Shown here in pieces: positions 42,001-44,739 of a DNA stretch of 64,000 bases. The position numbers and the translations under genes are program-made. Location: positions 312,501 through 376,500 of the forward strand of contig JAIGNY010003179.1 of NCBI GenBank assembly GCA_020152595.1. The letters run 5' to 3'. The notes beneath the pieces were generated by a model that worked only from the letters and a program-made list of their open reading frames with translations, was not told the origin of the DNA and did no database searches. Within the stretch, counting starts at the first letter, position 1; each line of letters begins with the position of its first letter. Origin of the DNA: Chiridota heheva (Eukaryota > Echinodermata > Holothuroidea > Apodida > Chiridotidae).

Positions 42001-44513
42001 AGTTCTTTCTGCATTGATATTAAAATGCAGAGAATGGAGCATCCGTGACATGATGACATTTTGTCACAAAATTTCATTGTCCAAAAATCTGTGACATTCT
42101 GTGACATTTTTTGACAAAATGAACATAAACAACAGATGTATTAAAATTTGTCTGACATTTTGTGACATGTTTACACCTTCAATCGCACTCATTGGTGATT
42201 TGATGTTGCATTTTAGTGGTGGATTTCATTTTGTATGAAACAAAAGTAACCAAATGATCCTTTCTATGAGTATCACCAGTCAGCTGGTCATGATGTGTGA
42301 ATCGATGCCAATCAAATGTGACAAAGGCAAAACTGATGTGACATTCTGTGCAAAAAGTGCCAAAAATTATGTGACATTTGAGACATTTATGTGACAAATT
42401 TGAAATTTTGTGACAAGTCATCAATCATCACTCCATTCTCTGCGAATGGTTTAAAAACAAAATACTTTCAAATCTATGAAAAATCATAGTTGCAAAAAAT
42501 ATCGTAAAAATTGATTAAACAGTGACCATTTCACAACGTTTTAAATCACAGGCATTCATTGGCATATTGCATGCAAGTTTTGTGTTTTATATTACAAGGC
42601 ATTCTTTTTTTTTTTTTTTTTTGCCATCATTTATTAAACGCTCTCATCAAACAAAAAGACATTAGTACTATTACATAATAGTGATTGCAGGTAATTCCAA
42701 ATACATATAACATAAAATGTTCACAGATAATTAGTCACTTTATTTTTTAGTAAATCTTGTTGTTTTTGAAATGTCTTTCAAATTATCTTTAAAGTAAGGC
42801 CAACATTTTTGACCACAAACTCAGTCTTTGCCATACTCCAGCAGGAGTAGATTCTCCCATCATTTTCACGGACTAAGATTTAGGAAAGAAGTTTGAATAA
42901 CGATTTTCAGCTGTCTGCACAGTTATGCATCACATATTTCCCAGGAAGGAAAAACTTATAACATAGGGTTGGTTTAGGTCTTGTACTTTTTGAGTTGAAA
43001 ATGCTGCAAAATTTTGCATAAAAACACTTATTTGACCTTTGACCTATTGACCTGCAATTATTTTTAATTTCTTTTAGAATGTTATACCTATACCCACCTA
43101 TGCAATATGTAAAGATACCAAGTAATTCCTTCAAAAGATACAACCATCACCAAAAACTTGTCCCATATGACCTTTGACCTTTGTAACCCAAAACCATGGA
43201 GAATAAAGTTTCGGGCCAGGGGTACCCGTCCATCAATTTTGGTTCATGTGTGTATTACAGTTTGTGAGTTATAAGCAACATAAAATTAGTTGTTGCATAT
43301 GCACACACATCCACCTCCCCCACCCCCACCCCCTCCCACACACCTACACACCCACACACAAACTTGTGGACAGATGCAAAAATCACCAAATTTTGTCCTG
43401 ATCCAAAAACTTATGACCCCCAACCCCTAATATAAGCTCATCATAGGAGACCCCCTGGTGGGCCCCACAAACCCCCCTATTATCAAGGGGGTGGCCATGT
43501 AGTATAGGAGGTACAAGCAGTTAGTTGTCTATACAGCAAAGTGACTACACTATCTCATCCCCATACAGTATATGTACATGTGGTTAACAAGATCATTACA
43601 ACATGCCCATAGACTGACATATTAGTTGCCTCTAAGTTGTTATCACCAATCATGTATTTACACACAATTATACATTATGCAATTTATCATCATTATTATT
43701 CATAATGAATATTCATCATTATTTATTATGAATATGCATCATTATTGTTCATTATGAATATTCATCATATTAGTATGAATATCATTATTATTCATTATGA
43801 ATTTTCATCATCATTATTGTTCACTGTGAATATTCATCATTATTATTGTTTATTATGGATATTCATCTTAATCATTATTCACTTTGAATATTCATCATTA
43901 TTTTTCATTATGAATATTTATCTTTATTCATAATGAATATTCATCAATATTATTATTTGTTGTGAATATTCATTATTTTAATTATGAATAGTCATCATTA
44001 TTTTGGTATAAAACTAATCTGCTCAGATTTTGATACTCTTAAACCAATATAGAAATTAATACAAGATCATAGAATGACATATTAGTTGCCTCAAAGTTGT
44101 GATCACCAATCAAGTATTTACACACAATTATACATTATGCAATTCATCATCATTATATTTATTGTGAATATTCATCATTATTACTCATAATGAATATTCA
44201 TCATTATTATTGTTCATCATGATTATTGTTCATTATGAATATTCATCATTATTTGTCATTATGAATATTCATCAGTTTTATTCATTATGAATATTCACAA
44301 TTTATACGTTTGACTCATTTTGCACAGGTTCCCCTCAAAGGCTTAGCCAGTCTACCACTTGTAATCCAACGAAACGGTACCGATTCCGATAACTTGCCCA
44401 CCGCCATGACTTGCTTCAATCGCTTATTGCTACCCGACTATGCTACGCACGAAAAACTCAGTCAAAGGCTTTTACTTGCCATTCAGTTTAGTAAAGGCTT
44501 TGGCTTGTCATAA
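8922..44513 (+). CDS. UBE3A: UBE3A (E6AP)-like HECT E3 ubiquitin ligase, whole gene span (about 20 coding exons)
   Basis: HECT ligases take ubiquitin from an E2 onto a catalytic cysteine and pass it to substrates; AZUL of human UBE3A docks on proteasome subunit PSMD4/Rpn10. Exon by exon the product follows UBE3A order: AZUL with four expected zinc-ligand cysteines (exons 3-5); a Ser-rich linker; a segment like the human YLTEEKVYEILEL...RVFSSAEAL block (exons 6-7); helical repeats (exons 8-12); N lobe with VRRDNLLQDTL and GLDMGG (exons 13-14); LGLAIYN (exon 15); and C lobe with MTCFN, cysteine codon 44412-44414. It ends GFGLS-stop. Human UBE3A is 875 residues; this product would be about 1,070-1,090, longer at the N terminus and linker. 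All junctions used are GT-AG and keep phase except for one-base problems in exons 5 and 10. HECTD2 is the next candidate, but AZUL and the middle region favour UBE3A. Confidence 0.92.
9053..9392 (+). repeat. ~60-bp tandem repeat starting at the exon 1 donor, about 5.5 copies
   Basis: Units contain AAAGGATCTTAATTTTCACT and GTGATTGCATTTCTTGCG. The first copy begins immediately inside the intron (GTAAAGGATC at the exon 1 donor). Later copies read TGTAAAGGATC, so the GTAAAG donor-like core is repeated. Confidence 0.9.
9636..12690 (+). repeat. 3-kb minisatellite, 46-bp unit, about 65 copies
   Basis: The consensus contains CCGTATAAGTGCCTCCATTG, ATTATTGTCACCCTTC and CCCCTTGCTA. Most copies are 46 bp, with 1-4-bp length changes in the C run and some truncated or fused copies between 10190 and 11210. 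It is strongly pyrimidine-rich on the plus strand. It fills most of intron 1, and the open frames inside it on both strands are artefacts. Confidence 0.97.
12983..13105 (+). CDS. UBE3A: UBE3A-like exon 2
   Basis: The acceptor is TTCTTTCAG and the donor AAG/GTACGG. In the frame set by exon 1 it reads QISTSQPKLASQLKHAESIE then NILKGGGLRRRSLAITQELR. It is polar and basic, probably disordered. This N-terminal extension before AZUL is absent from human UBE3A. A longer open frame covers the exon in another phase but does not link to exons 1 and 3. Confidence 0.75.
13259..13337. repeat. Fold-back hairpin in intron 2
   Basis: Nested inverted repeats: AGTGTAAATGA/TCATTTACACT outside and AAGTTTGGGG/CCCCAAACTT inside. 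It may be a tiny palindromic element. Confidence 0.65.
13385..14395 (+). repeat. Diverged ~65-80-bp repeat units in intron 2
   Basis: Four units at about 13430-13690 share CATTACATGCATGGAAT, TTATCCTGG and AGAGAAACGAAAGGGCCATT. Two more lie at 14265-14390 after a unique spacer. The open frames here are repeat-driven. Confidence 0.75.
14525..14733 (+). CDS. UBE3A: UBE3A-like exon 3: AZUL domain, first part
   Basis: The acceptor is GACTCTTGCAG and the donor CCAG/GTCAGT. The second half encodes SAAAKQFFDQLVKCYYYQ and MTDGCGNADCRNKFCKSSPG. This matches the UBE3A AZUL zinc domain, including the AAAK helix, the YY pair and cysteines spaced as C-x4-C-x4-C. Three of the four zinc ligands are here; the fourth is in exon 5. 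It ends one base into a codon. Confidence 0.95.
14734..15937. other. Intron 3, first part
   Basis: No gene or known element was recognised between 14734 and 15810. At about 15811-15930 there are two copies of a ~66-bp unit sharing GGTTTAAAATATACAATAAA and AAGAGCCCATCAAATAGGTT. Confidence 0.6.
15938..16315 (+). repeat. 33-bp minisatellite, about 11 copies
   Basis: The unit contains TTTTGATACCTTATTAGCAA and GAATTGCCCAATA. The period is a multiple of three, so long frames stay open on the minus strand; they are not genes. The last copies are shorter (GATAGCTTAGCAAG variants). Confidence 0.95.
16536..16830 (+). mobile_element. tRNA-derived SINE, full length
   Basis: The A box is in GTGCAGTGGCTCAGTG and the B box is GGTTCGATTCC, at tRNA-like spacing. 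A body follows with CTTGAGCAAAGCACTCTAC, GTAGCTGTAAAATGAGTACC and a CCTGGGATAAGCACTGACCC tail. A second member lies on the minus strand at 23945-24195. Confidence 0.88.
17570..17740 (+). mobile_element. LINE 3' end with (CAAA)n tail, copy 2 (UTR only)
   Basis: It shares CACCCTGTTTCCTTTCCTTC, GAATGATCTGACCTCTCAGG and GCCGTTAAGCCCTCATC with the copies at 5.5, 31.6 and 32.9 kb and ends in CAAACAAA. It is heavily 5' truncated, with no coding part left. Confidence 0.8.
17798..17861 (+). CDS. UBE3A: UBE3A-like exon 4: AZUL domain, helix
   Basis: The acceptor is TTTTACCTTACAG and the donor AA/GTAAGT. It encodes DPLDLSHDRLALVSIQLAIL then QK, aligning with the human AZUL helix that starts at MDNNAAAIKALEL. 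Phases (1 in, 2 out) fit exons 3 and 5. Confidence 0.9.
17862..18625. other. Intron 4, first part
   Basis: No gene is supported. The frame just after the donor (17868-18098) is intronic read-through. The piece near 18000-18350 (TTTTGTGTTTGGTCTGATG, ATACATCATCAAAAACAAA) resembles 36350-36740, so it belongs to a dispersed repeat. Confidence 0.45.
18626..19090 (+). repeat. 28-bp minisatellite, about 17 copies
   Basis: The unit is GATCTGTGTTATCTGTGATG plus TTATCGTT, with recurring TTATTGTT and TTATCTTT variants. Two variants alternate in places, suggesting higher-order duplication. Confidence 0.95.
19641..20190 (+). CDS. UBE3A: UBE3A-like exon 5: end of AZUL and Ser-rich linker; contains a frame break
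   Basis: The acceptor is TTTGTTTCAG and the donor AG/GTAAGC. It opens KNYLCSSVRFKDRALPKD, whose cysteine is the fourth AZUL zinc ligand, then runs through a basic/Ser-rich linker to RSGSVNDLNF and a TAG at 20008-20010. Dropping one base near the TAG restores SEEYFTWPEIQPKQQHSVD, then SGSGYESRSTSACGSGDS, which leaves in the phase of the next exon. The second half therefore looks genuinely coding. A one-base assembly error, an allele or a real frameshift are all possible. The linker does not resemble the human one. Confidence 0.8.
20346..20636. mobile_element. hAT-type MITE in intron 5
   Basis: The element starts TAGTGTTCACACTAAG and ends CTTAATGTGAACACTG (inverted repeats with two mismatches). 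It is flanked by a perfect 8-bp duplication, GTCTCAGG (20338-20345 and 20637-20644). It has no coding capacity. Its right part is included in the inverted duplication with 23.03-23.4 kb. Confidence 0.85.
20555..20905 (+). repeat. Left arm of an inverted duplication covering the intron 5 end and exon 6 start
   Basis: The sequence, including ATGTGAACACTGGTCTCAGG, ACCACTGATAAATTTTGATA, CTCTTGGGTCC and TATCCCCACCCCAG, reappears in reverse complement at about 23030-23400. Identity looks moderate to high with small indels. The arms are about 2.1 kb apart. Confidence 0.85.
20874..21078 (+). CDS. UBE3A: UBE3A-like exon 6 (ends inside the first copy of the 42-bp repeat)
   Basis: The donor is TAAAG/GTAGGT at 21078. 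With acceptor TATCCCCACCCCAG (ending 20873) the exon is in phase with exon 5 and open throughout: RFISRTRPKHTSITPSPQPP, LEETDDLREFERSLSIENAV, then EFSLTHLTLPMLK. A stronger-looking acceptor, CCTTTTCCACCCAG (ending 20794), would add coding-like SRSSLGSNTALGSASEYLAM but meets TAG at 20889-20891 unless one C is dropped from the CCCC run. Both forms are possible. The end aligns with the human YLTEEKVYEIL region. Confidence 0.75.
21049..22140 (+). repeat. 26 tandem copies of an exon end plus its splice donor (42-bp unit)
   Basis: The unit is TTGACCCACCTTACCCTGCC, AATGCTAAAG, GTAGGTCTCACA. The first copy is the 3' end of exon 6 with its donor. All 26 copies keep GTAGGT, and 25 keep AAG before it (copy 25 has AAA). 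The 14-codon period means the exon 6 frame stays open through the whole array as (LTHLTLPMLKVGLT)n until TAA at 22141. Copy-to-copy changes are few, mainly CCACC/CCGCC and TTACC/TTACA. The minus-strand frame across the array is also open, an artefact of the period. Confidence 0.97.
22220..22660. mobile_element. SINE-like dispersed repeat in intron 6
   Basis: It contains ATTTATATAGCGCCTTTTG, CTCAAAGTGCTGGACCCAG and GGCTTAACGTCCCTTCC. The TATAGCGC ... CAAAGYGCT motif pair is common in SINEs of marine invertebrates. A related TATAGCGC/GCGCCATATAAAT piece lies at 59505-59560. The ends were not defined. Confidence 0.5.
22872..22973 (+). CDS. UBE3A: UBE3A-like exon 7
   Basis: The acceptor is TTCATTTTCAG and the donor AAG/GTAAAG, phase 0 at both ends. 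It encodes SAILQYQECNDNSFLLNTIR then TVFTSSESLNSSFK, matching the human block that ends RVIGRVFSSAEALVQSF. Because it starts in phase 0, it can be joined in frame to any of the 26 donors upstream. Confidence 0.92.
23030..23400 (-). repeat. Right arm of the inverted duplication (degenerate copy of exon 6 start)
   Basis: On the minus strand this copies the intron 5 end, the CCACCCAG acceptor, about 100 bp of exon 6 sequence (TATCCCCACCCCAG retained, then diverged) and part of the hAT-type MITE. It has no open frame matching exon 6 and lies in intron 7. Confidence 0.85.
23401..23940. other. Intron 7 middle
   Basis: AT-rich sequence with a T-run near 23457-23472 and several AATCAATC repeats. The short plus-strand frames show no family motifs. 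No gene or known element was recognised. Confidence 0.5.
23945..24195 (-). mobile_element. tRNA-derived SINE, second member
   Basis: Reverse complement of the 16.5-kb family: B box GGTTCGACTTT, then CTTAAGCAAGACTCTACTTG, CTCTAAAATGAGTACC and GTTAACCTGCTATGAACTGG. A C-run interrupts it near 24021-24030. Confidence 0.8.
24267..24849. mobile_element. Inverted-repeat element (TIR TATTCACTTGGTTGG)
   Basis: TATTCACTTGGTTGG at the left is matched by CCAACCAAGTGAATA at the right, and the inner flanks also pair partly (GGAGTAAAAACAAAGC and its inverse near 24775-24790). A second member is at about 51813-52036. No target duplication was clear. It lies just upstream of exon 8. Confidence 0.7.
24886..25059 (+). 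CDS. UBE3A: UBE3A-like exon 8
   Basis: The acceptor is CCAATTCTGATAG and the donor CAG/GTTAGT, phase 0 at both ends, 58 codons. It encodes VDERSSLSLVDLQVVREAYK and NTFLSVMTNAIEILLMNL, aligning with the human VDIDAIRRVYTRLLSNEKI block in the helical region between AZUL and HECT. Confidence 0.9.
25288..25687 (+). pseudogene. CR1-like LINE fragment (ORF2 C-terminus)
   Basis: The frame reads HIDMIESVQRAT, then RRARGDMIEVYKIMSNIYDP, FFSNCVCKLWNPLPVVVM and NNLNIFKNRFDKHW. These match the IExVQRRATK, YRRxRGDMIExYKI, WNxLPxxVV and FKxxLDxHW motifs at the end of CR1/L2-type non-LTR ORF2. In-frame TAA and TGA stops and an indel before RRARGD show it is dead. Confidence 0.88.
25690..26290. other. Intron 8, between LINE remnant and minisatellite
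   Basis: No feature was recognised except the likely LINE 3' tail just after 25687. No gene-like frame. Confidence 0.5.
26296..26995 (+). repeat. G-rich 21-bp minisatellite, about 34 copies
   Basis: The unit is GGAGCAGGGTGGAGGCAATA with one extra A, with truncated or expanded copies between 26360 and 26690. It is G-rich on the transcribed gene's sense strand. The 21-bp period leaves long frames open on both strands (Ser/Pro/Leu-rich on minus); these are artefacts. Confidence 0.96.
27122..27324 (+). CDS. UBE3A: UBE3A-like exon 9
   Basis: The acceptor is TTTATGACTGTAG and the donor AG/GTAAGT. It encodes IFILLENPLFPTKPELILVL and MVFVKVLSSYQKEDFLRLLR, aligning with the human [20 protein letters not shown] ... 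LIRLWSKYNADQIRRMM region. Confidence 0.92.
27420..28385 (+). repeat. ~94-bp tandem repeat, about ten copies, in intron 9
   Basis: Units contain TGAAATGTGATTGGCTGAGA, CACCCCTAATTAGAATAGAC and TTTACTATTCATTCACAGCT. The outer copies are diverged and the inner ones nearly identical. ATTGGCTGAGAG is the best-kept part even in diverged copies. Each unit also carries an acceptor-like TATTCATTCACAG. Confidence 0.93.
28450..28520 (+). repeat. 22-bp tandem repeat, three copies
   Basis: AAGTTCCATAACGACAAGAT plus GT, three nearly exact copies. Confidence 0.85.
28704..28831 (+). CDS. UBE3A: UBE3A-like exon 10 (one base apparently missing)
   Basis: The acceptor is TTTATCATACAG and the donor TGCAG/GTAGGA. 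It reads RCGEELLNLAKSIALFYKAS and APLVTIEDF, matching human ANVVGG ... KPLIPFEEF. As written, the phase leaving this exon does not fit exon 11. If the T run at 28809-28812 were one T longer, the end would read YSEELC and join exon 11 as R-NLDYTEEYEFW, matching the human [20 protein letters not shown] spacing. A homopolymer error in the assembly is the simplest reading. Confidence 0.85.
29115..29217 (+). CDS. UBE3A: UBE3A-like exon 11
   Basis: The acceptor is TTGAATTCTCAG and the donor ACT/GTAAGT. It encodes NLDYTEEYEFWSNVPKGATS and VLDFPFLLDPT, aligning with the human [20 protein letters not shown] block and its CPFILN sequence. It ends in phase 0. Confidence 0.9.
29350..29985 (+). pseudogene. 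LINE fragment: non-LTR ORF2 C-terminus, frameshifted
   Basis: It reads QQFKYLGHTLTSDSRC, VRVLKAYVWCTLLYGCDCWT, then in the next frame EMWFIRRMLKISWTERKTND, and in a third frame KIEGKRSRERQRVKYVQSLN and RSDWRAMIANVCSMQTQ. The order matches the YLGS, LLYGxExWT, EMWxxRRMLKISW, GKRSRGRQR and DWRxMIAxV motifs of non-LTR elements. Frameshifts near 29600 and 29770 make it non-functional. Its family differs from the copies at 3.8 and 25.3 kb. Confidence 0.88.
29986..31035. other. Intron 11, unique-looking part with one hairpin
   Basis: No gene is supported. A hairpin at about 30246-30302 pairs CTTGAAACG and GGGATGAAA with TTTCATCCC and GTTTCAAG around a ~13-nt loop, with a small bulge. Confidence 0.5.
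31036..31144. mobile_element. 109-bp MITE with TTAA ends
   Basis: TTAACCCTTACTCTACCA at the left is exactly mirrored by TGGTAGAGTAAGGGTTAA at the right, giving an 18-bp perfect inverted repeat including the TTAA. A TTAA target duplication is typical of piggyBac- and Kolobok-type elements. It carries a CACGTG palindrome inside and no coding sequence. Confidence 0.85.
31537..31990 (-). mobile_element. LINE 3' end with (CAAA)n tail, copy 3
   Basis: The minus strand encodes CSLTVHHVLLACFMYNLPRA, SIAELFQKTPQDK and ends YNHI-stop, then the family 3' UTR (GATCTAACCTCTCAGGCAC, GTGGTGCCGTTAAGCC) and a (CAAA)n tail read as TTTGTTTG on plus. It lies back to back with copy 4. Confidence 0.85.
32087..32262 (+). 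repeat. 25-bp minisatellite, about seven copies
   Basis: The unit is TACCAGTCTATAGACATTTA plus ATCCC, with C/T changes in CCAGT. Confidence 0.94.
32290..32500 (+). mobile_element. tRNA-derived SINE, second family
   Basis: A-box-like TGTGGCTTAGTGGTATAATC and B-box-like GGTTTGAACCC lie at tRNA-like spacing, followed by an unrelated body. The downstream end abuts LINE copy 4. Confidence 0.65.
32500..32930 (+). mobile_element. LINE 3' end with (CAAA)n tail, copy 4
   Basis: The frame reads CNNCHCTLTIHHVLLACPLY, NLPRASLAPYNSIAEFFQKN, PLDKIISFLHHASLYDHI-stop, then the shared UTR and CAAACAAA tail. CNNC...H...C fits a C-x2-C-x7-H-x4-C zinc motif as found at the C-terminus of several non-LTR ORF2 proteins. 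This is the best-preserved of the four copies. Confidence 0.88.
33020..33097 (+). CDS. UBE3A: UBE3A-like exon 12
   Basis: The acceptor is CTTTCTCACAG and the donor GCG/GTAAGT, phase 0 at both ends, 26 codons: SKVHMLHLNAVMQMRNEYQN then AIIQQA. It aligns with the human region before the HECT domain (NRIRMYSERRI). Confidence 0.88.
33126..33621. mobile_element. Fold-back MITE with ~120-bp inverted repeats, copy 1
   Basis: AAGGATTAGTTCAGGGGTCA ... GAGGACTTCAATAGAAACAA ... GTTAAGGAGATATTGAAG on the left is mirrored on the right (TCTCCTTAACAGAGTAAGA, GTTTCGTTTCAAGTCCTC, CTAATCCTT). The centre includes GGCTTAAAAACCATGGGATA. No clear target duplication. It is not coding; the 77-codon frame inside is incidental. 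Confidence 0.8.
33700..34258. other. Intron 12, remaining part
   Basis: A single diverged inverted-repeat arm of the same MITE family lies at about 34018-34155 (ACCTTAAAAGGGTATTTAAG, TGTAGAAACGACTGAAAG). The rest is unassigned and no gene is supported. Confidence 0.5.
34259..34462 (+). CDS. UBE3A: UBE3A-like exon 13: start of the HECT domain
   Basis: The acceptor is CATCACCTGACAG and the donor CAG/GTGAAA, phase 0, 68 codons. It encodes KVDQAMRYLKEGYLTTSLQD, then EVRRDNLLQDTLNQLLLKEK and KPLKIKFVGGGEQ. The VRRDxLxxDxL motif followed by F-x-GEQG (continued in exon 14) marks the start of the HECT N lobe. Confidence 0.95.
34630..34790 (+). mobile_element. tRNA-derived SINE, third family
   Basis: A box TGGTGTAGTGGTTAGTGC and B-box-like GGTTAGAATCCC, then CAACCAGTGAGTTCACAACT and GTCCAGTACTGGATGACTTG. 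A relative lies on the minus strand at about 35590-35725. Confidence 0.75.
34800..35590. other. Intron 13, unassigned stretch
   Basis: No gene, array or complete element was recognised. Around 35455-35590 CG-containing sequence (GACGACGACGAG) leads into the minus-strand SINE. Confidence 0.5.
35591..35725 (-). mobile_element. tRNA-derived SINE, minus strand
   Basis: Read on minus: GTGGTGTAGCGGTTATCATA (A box), then GGGCCCT-like spacer and GGTTCAATCCTG (B-box-like). A CACAACTGGTTATCAAAGGC segment is shared with the 34.6-kb copy. Confidence 0.7.
35738..36297. mobile_element. Fold-back MITE with ~120-bp inverted repeats, copy 2 (opposite orientation)
   Basis: The left arm has GAGGACTTCAAAAGAAACAA and GTTAAGGAGATATTCAAG; the right arm is its inverse, ending TTGACCCCTGACCTAATCCC. 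The centre has CCCATGGTTTTTAAGCC, the reverse complement of the centre of copy 1, so it is inserted the other way round. The left outer end is shortened beside the SINE. Confidence 0.8.
36300..36901. other. End of intron 13
   Basis: A stretch at 36350-36740 resembles 18000-18350 of intron 4 (GTGATGTATGACTG, GCCCTGTAATACATC, AAAACGCTGTAAA). It is therefore a dispersed repeat, family unknown. Confidence 0.5.
36902..37019 (+). CDS. UBE3A: UBE3A-like exon 14: HECT N lobe
   Basis: The acceptor is CTTTTGTACAG and the donor A/GTGAGT. It encodes GLDMGGLQKEFFQLIVESVF and DPSHGMFMCSDETRLVWFS, the conserved G(V/L)D-GG--KEFF and GMF...WF signatures of HECT domains. Confidence 0.96.
37426..37607 (+). CDS. 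UBE3A: UBE3A-like exon 15: HECT N lobe
   Basis: The acceptor is CACAATGTACAG and the donor AAG/GTAGGT. It encodes SSLELNKEFEVVGIILGLAI, YNGVILDIHFPKTLYKKL and DLQEVQPALAHGLK, matching the GxxLGLAIYNxxxLDxxFP core of UBE3A, where E2-binding elements lie nearby. Confidence 0.96.
37935..38330 (+). repeat. ~198-bp direct duplication in intron 15
   Basis: AATTCAACATTGTGATTGGT, CAAAATATTTACA and CACTGACACGCCAATCA occur at 37968-38070 and again at 38166-38268; a third partial copy starts at 38272. Each has ATTGGT (inverted CCAAT). Confidence 0.85.
38360..38491 (+). CDS. UBE3A: UBE3A-like exon 16: HECT domain
   Basis: The acceptor is CCTCTTTTTCAG and the donor GAG/GTAAGG, phase 0, 44 codons: ELLEFDGDIEEIFCQTFQVS and HQVTADLKKDGSLIPVTQE. 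It matches human DLLEYEGNVEDDM...TFQIS and YDLKENGDKIPITNE. Confidence 0.95.
38933..39149. mobile_element. 217-bp MITE with TTAA ends, second family
   Basis: TTAAAGGAATATTCC at the left is exactly mirrored by GGAATATTCCTTTAA at the right, with TTAA at both boundaries. Inside is TGTGATGTCATAAAGG, resembling TGTGATGTCATGGC in the fold-back MITE at 33.3 kb. No coding capacity. Confidence 0.8.
39150..39760. other. Intron 16, remaining part
   Basis: A frame at 39365-39589 reads SGPVNPLHFIKLSIHLARGR, which looks like part of a mobile-element protein or transcript, but I cannot name the family. Nothing else was recognised. Confidence 0.35.
39761..39829 (+). CDS. UBE3A: UBE3A-like exon 17: HECT domain
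   Basis: The acceptor is TTCTCATTTGGCAG and the donor GAG/GTGAGG. Twenty-three codons, NKEEFVQLYTKYILVTNISR then QFE, matching human [20 protein letters not shown] then QFK. Confidence 0.96.
40332..40480 (+). CDS. UBE3A: UBE3A-like exon 18: HECT domain
   Basis: The acceptor is TTTTACCGACAG and the donor AA/GTAAAC. It encodes AFAQGFHRVCGGPVLSLFHP, TETELLVCGMEELDFKALED and GVTYEDGFN, matching the GFH, F-P-E-E-LxxCG and LDFxALE motifs of the UBE3A family. Confidence 0.96.
40921..41017 (+). CDS. UBE3A: UBE3A-like exon 19: HECT C lobe start
   Basis: The acceptor is CCTTTTCACAG and the donor AGG/GTAAGG. It encodes EHKTIIGFWKVVHAMTTEQK and KQLLRFITGSAR, matching FWxxVxxFxxEQxxxxLxFxTGxxR at the hinge and start of the C lobe. 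Confidence 0.96.
41555..41950. repeat. Dispersed repeat R1, copy a
   Basis: It contains AAGCCCCGACA, ACAGAAACCACAATCCAGCA, CAATTACACCAGGGATTTC, CATTGATAGTAAACAAATT and GGACAAAAGTATTCCTCTGT. Other copies: 46808-47215, 50220-50610, 63545-63945. The frame across it is also partly open in other copies, but I see no protein family. Confidence 0.9.
42027..42443. mobile_element. MITE with 13-bp inverted repeats in intron 19
   Basis: GCAGAGAATGGAG at the left is exactly mirrored by CTCCATTCTCTGC at the right. The interior is dense in TGTGACATTTTGTGAC-like strings. Target duplication not clear. Confidence 0.7.
42450..43680. other. Intron 19, unassigned stretch
   Basis: A T-run is at 42605-42622. The stretch 42780-43500 contains text-like repeat fragments with CA and CCCCC runs (CACACACCTACACACCCACA near 43335-43360). 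No gene or bounded element was identified. Confidence 0.45.
43680..44300 (+). repeat. AT-rich array of ATTATGAATATTCATCAT units
   Basis: Irregular 25-30-bp units of TTATTGTTCATTATGAATAT plus TCATCA, partly palindromic (GAATATTC). A ~120-bp non-repeat stretch (GACATATTAGTTGCCTC, CACACAATTATACATTATGC) occurs twice, at 43614-43690 and 44065-44145, so the array was duplicated as a block. It ends about 30 bp before the exon 20 acceptor. Confidence 0.92.
44328..44513 (+). CDS. UBE3A: UBE3A-like exon 20: HECT C lobe with catalytic cysteine and stop
   Basis: The acceptor is CATTTTGCACAG. It encodes VPLKGLASLPLVIQRNGTDS, LPTAMTCFNRLLLPDY, then KLSQRLLLAIQFSKGFGLS and TAA. TCFN contains the thioester-forming cysteine (codon 44412-44414), and the end matches the family's KAITYAKGFGML. 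The C-terminal F important in HECT ligases is present (GFG). The 3' UTR and poly(A) site were not defined; no AATAAA is obvious nearby. Confidence 0.97.
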   Translation, partial: VPLKGLASLPLVIQRNGTDSDNLPTAMTCFNRLLLPDYATHEKLSQRLLLAIQFSKGFGLS

Positions 44514-44739
44514 TATGAGCCAATGGTTTTAGGTTTCAATAACTAGTAATAAGTACAAAGAGAAGATGTAACTTTTATATTGCTTATAACCGCAAACTGA
44601 ATTTTGTAAATTTTATAAAGATGTTTTTACCTATGACAAGGTAGGATAAGTTGTCAAATTACAATTTAAGGAAAACTTAAATTTGAAAATGTGAAACACT
44701 CTTCTTGTCTTCCAAATTTCTGTGTGTATTGGAAGAGAT

